A DNA stretch of 15,805 nt from Planctomycetaceae bacterium (GTDB lineage Bacteria > Planctomycetota > Planctomycetia > Planctomycetales > Planctomycetaceae): NCBI GenBank assembly GCA_003503535.1, contig DOCI01000281.1, positions 8,144 to 23,948 of the forward strand, in the 5' to 3' direction. The notes below the pieces were generated by a model. That model worked only from the letters and a program-made list of their open reading frames with translations. It did no database searches and had not been told where the DNA came from. The translations under genes and the position numbers were made by a program. Below are positions 15,035-15,805 of the stretch, in pieces. The first letter of the stretch is position 1, and each line of letters begins with the position of its first letter.

Positions 15035-15479
15035 GAAGAGATTTATGAATATCACTGAGGTCGGAAGGATCTTCGGGATTAGTAGCCACGTCCTTGGGAA
15101 TTGGCTCAAAGAGAATGGATTCCGACGAGGATACGGAAATCCTTCGCCAGAGGCTTATGAGCGGAAGCTCGTTGACACAAGCTACAACACTTACGGAACG
15201 TACAACGTTCTGTGGGATGCCGAGAAGCTCTCACAAATCCTCGAAGAAGCAGGATTCGAGAAAGTGAATCCTCCACCCGATGATCTTGTCGAGCAGGTCG
15301 ATCTGGAAGGGCCTTTTTCTATTGAGCCAACAGATGACGGACCTATTAATCTCGTAGATGGCAATCAGAATCGGTTGATCACTGTTCATGGTCAATCAAA
15401 CAGTGTCGTCGTTGCAAAGATTCTTAACCTCGCACACGAAAGTGGGTTCCTGCGATCTCAAATCGCTAAACAAGTTTAA
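15024..15479 (+). CDS. Helix-turn-helix-like protein coupled to preceding gene
   Basis: A 151-aa protein that begins inside the last codons of the preceding gene. AAAGGAGG (15013-15020) lies 3 nt before the ATG at 15024; a second in-frame ATG at 15045 would give a better spacing but loses the site. Residues 8-33 read MNITEVGRIFGISSHVLGNWLKENGF, a clear helix-turn-helix-like segment resembling the preceding protein, and 55-80 (YGTYNVLWDAEKLSQILEEAGF) suggests a second conserved block. The rest is acidic then ends in a helical tail. Both proteins probably arose from the same kind of DNA-binding fold and may act as a pair. A terminator follows. Confidence 0.7.
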   Translation: MILKKRFMNITEVGRIFGISSHVLGNWLKENGFRRGYGNPSPEAYERKLVDTSYNTYGTYNVLWDAEKLSQILEEAGFEKVNPPPDDLVEQVDLEGPFSIEPTDDGPINLVDGNQNRLITVHGQSNSVVVAKILNLAHESGFLRSQIAKQV

Positions 15480-15497
15480 ATAAATAAATTCAATCCC

Positions 15498-15539
15498 GAA
15501 CCCCGTCGGCCTCATTCACCTTGGCCGCCGGGGTTCTTT
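15498..15539 (+). terminator. Terminator before the partial gene at 15562
   Basis: GAACCCCG (15498-15505) pairs with CGGGGTTC and GGCC with GGCC inside, separated by TC/GC, followed by CTTTC. The next ribosome site (AAAGGAGG, 15549-15556) begins 12 nt later. The T-tract is short. Confidence 0.75.
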
Positions 15540-15561
15540 CATTTGCAGAAAGGAGGCATTT

Positions 15562-15805
15562 ATGCCACCAAGAATAGGTAGAGATGCAGTTGATGAAAAT
15601 TTGCAAGAAATTTTAGATTTAGCAGCGGAATATGATGAAGTTGGCGTTCCTTCGCCCGAGTTCCGTCTGAGTGAAATATTTCCAGATCACTTCGAGCGTT
15701 ACTGCAAGCACTTTGTCAATTTCTTCCCAAGGTCACCGTATCACTACAAGACCAGCTATGAGTTTGGCTGGCCTCAAAAGAAGCGAAGAGGGAAGAACAC
15801 TCCAT
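15562..15805 (+). CDS. Uncharacterised protein, truncated by window end
   Basis: An open frame of 81 complete codons that runs off the right edge. AAAGGAGG ends 5 nt before the ATG at 15562. The visible part starts MPPRIGRDAVDENLQEILDL, has an acidic helical stretch to about residue 30, and a Phe/Tyr/His-rich middle (DHFERYCKHFVNFFPRSPYH) before a basic run WPQKKRRGK at 74-82. The protein is unknown to me and too short here to assign a fold. Confidence 0.65.
   Translation, partial: MPPRIGRDAVDENLQEILDLAAEYDEVGVPSPEFRLSEIFPDHFERYCKHFVNFFPRSPYHYKTSYEFGWPQKKRRGKNTP

Noticed and set aside
10130..15561. Integron-like cassette array, given single genes separated by inverted repeats
   Set aside because: The separators are T-tracted terminators and I found no attC core pair of the RYYYAAC/GTTRRRY type at consistent places.

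Overview
The window looks like a planctomycete chromosome carrying the left end of an integrated mobile element. The left 6.9 kb holds genes typical of Planctomycetota: a twin-arginine-exported Gfo/Idh/MocA oxidoreductase, a twin-arginine-exported DUF1501 protein, a zinc-free quinone-oxidoreductase-like enzyme, a PAP2 membrane phosphatase, a short-chain dehydrogenase and a small acidic-tailed protein of a kind I associate with planctomycetes. These assignments rest on motifs read by eye; no database was searched. 

Region 1 (1-6867) is ordinary chromosome. The SDR gene (minus) and the Gfo/Idh/MocA gene (plus) diverge. The small protein and the quinone oxidoreductase follow on plus. The PAP2 phosphatase (plus) converges on the DUF1501 gene (minus) with a gap of about 20 bp. 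Strong hairpins (a perfect 13-bp terminator at 2694-2734 and a 7-bp palindrome at 2781-2797) lie between genes. 

Region 2 (6868-7226) is the junction: an intact tRNA-Ala(GGC) with the G3:U70 identity pair, a near-perfect 14-bp terminator hairpin just after it, three direct copies of GTTCGGATAA, and then a tyrosine-recombinase-type integrase. This is the classic layout of an element integrated at the 3' end of a tRNA gene. The far attachment site is not in the window. 

Region 3 (7227-15805) is the element, with all genes on plus: integrase, a ParB-domain/DNA-methyltransferase fusion, a possible 18-codon leader peptide, a NADAR-family ADP-ribose-processing protein, a helix-turn-helix protein, a second beta-class DNA methyltransferase, a small unknown protein, a protein with two CxxCxGTG (DnaJ-type zinc) knuckles, two overlapping small DNA-binding-like proteins and a partial unknown gene. 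It reads as visibly more AT-rich than region 1. No capsid, portal, terminase, replication or conjugation gene is in view, so phage, satellite or ICE cannot be decided. 

The most unusual feature is the non-coding architecture. Nearly every gap in the element holds one or more intrinsic terminators or stacked hairpins, and in several cases the T-tract ends only 15-35 nt before the next Shine-Dalgarno, leaving no room for a promoter. Downstream genes must be reached by read-through or regulated antitermination. Upstream of the NADAR gene, an 18-codon ORF with a strong ribosome binding site ends inside the 5' arm of a terminator-like hairpin, which is attenuator geometry. The gaps at 10824-11184, 13355-13542 and 14593-14815 have multi-hairpin structure and may encode small or cis-regulatory RNAs. 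The best candidate for an undescribed system is this set of hairpin-gated single genes combining two orphan methyltransferases with an orphan NADAR protein.
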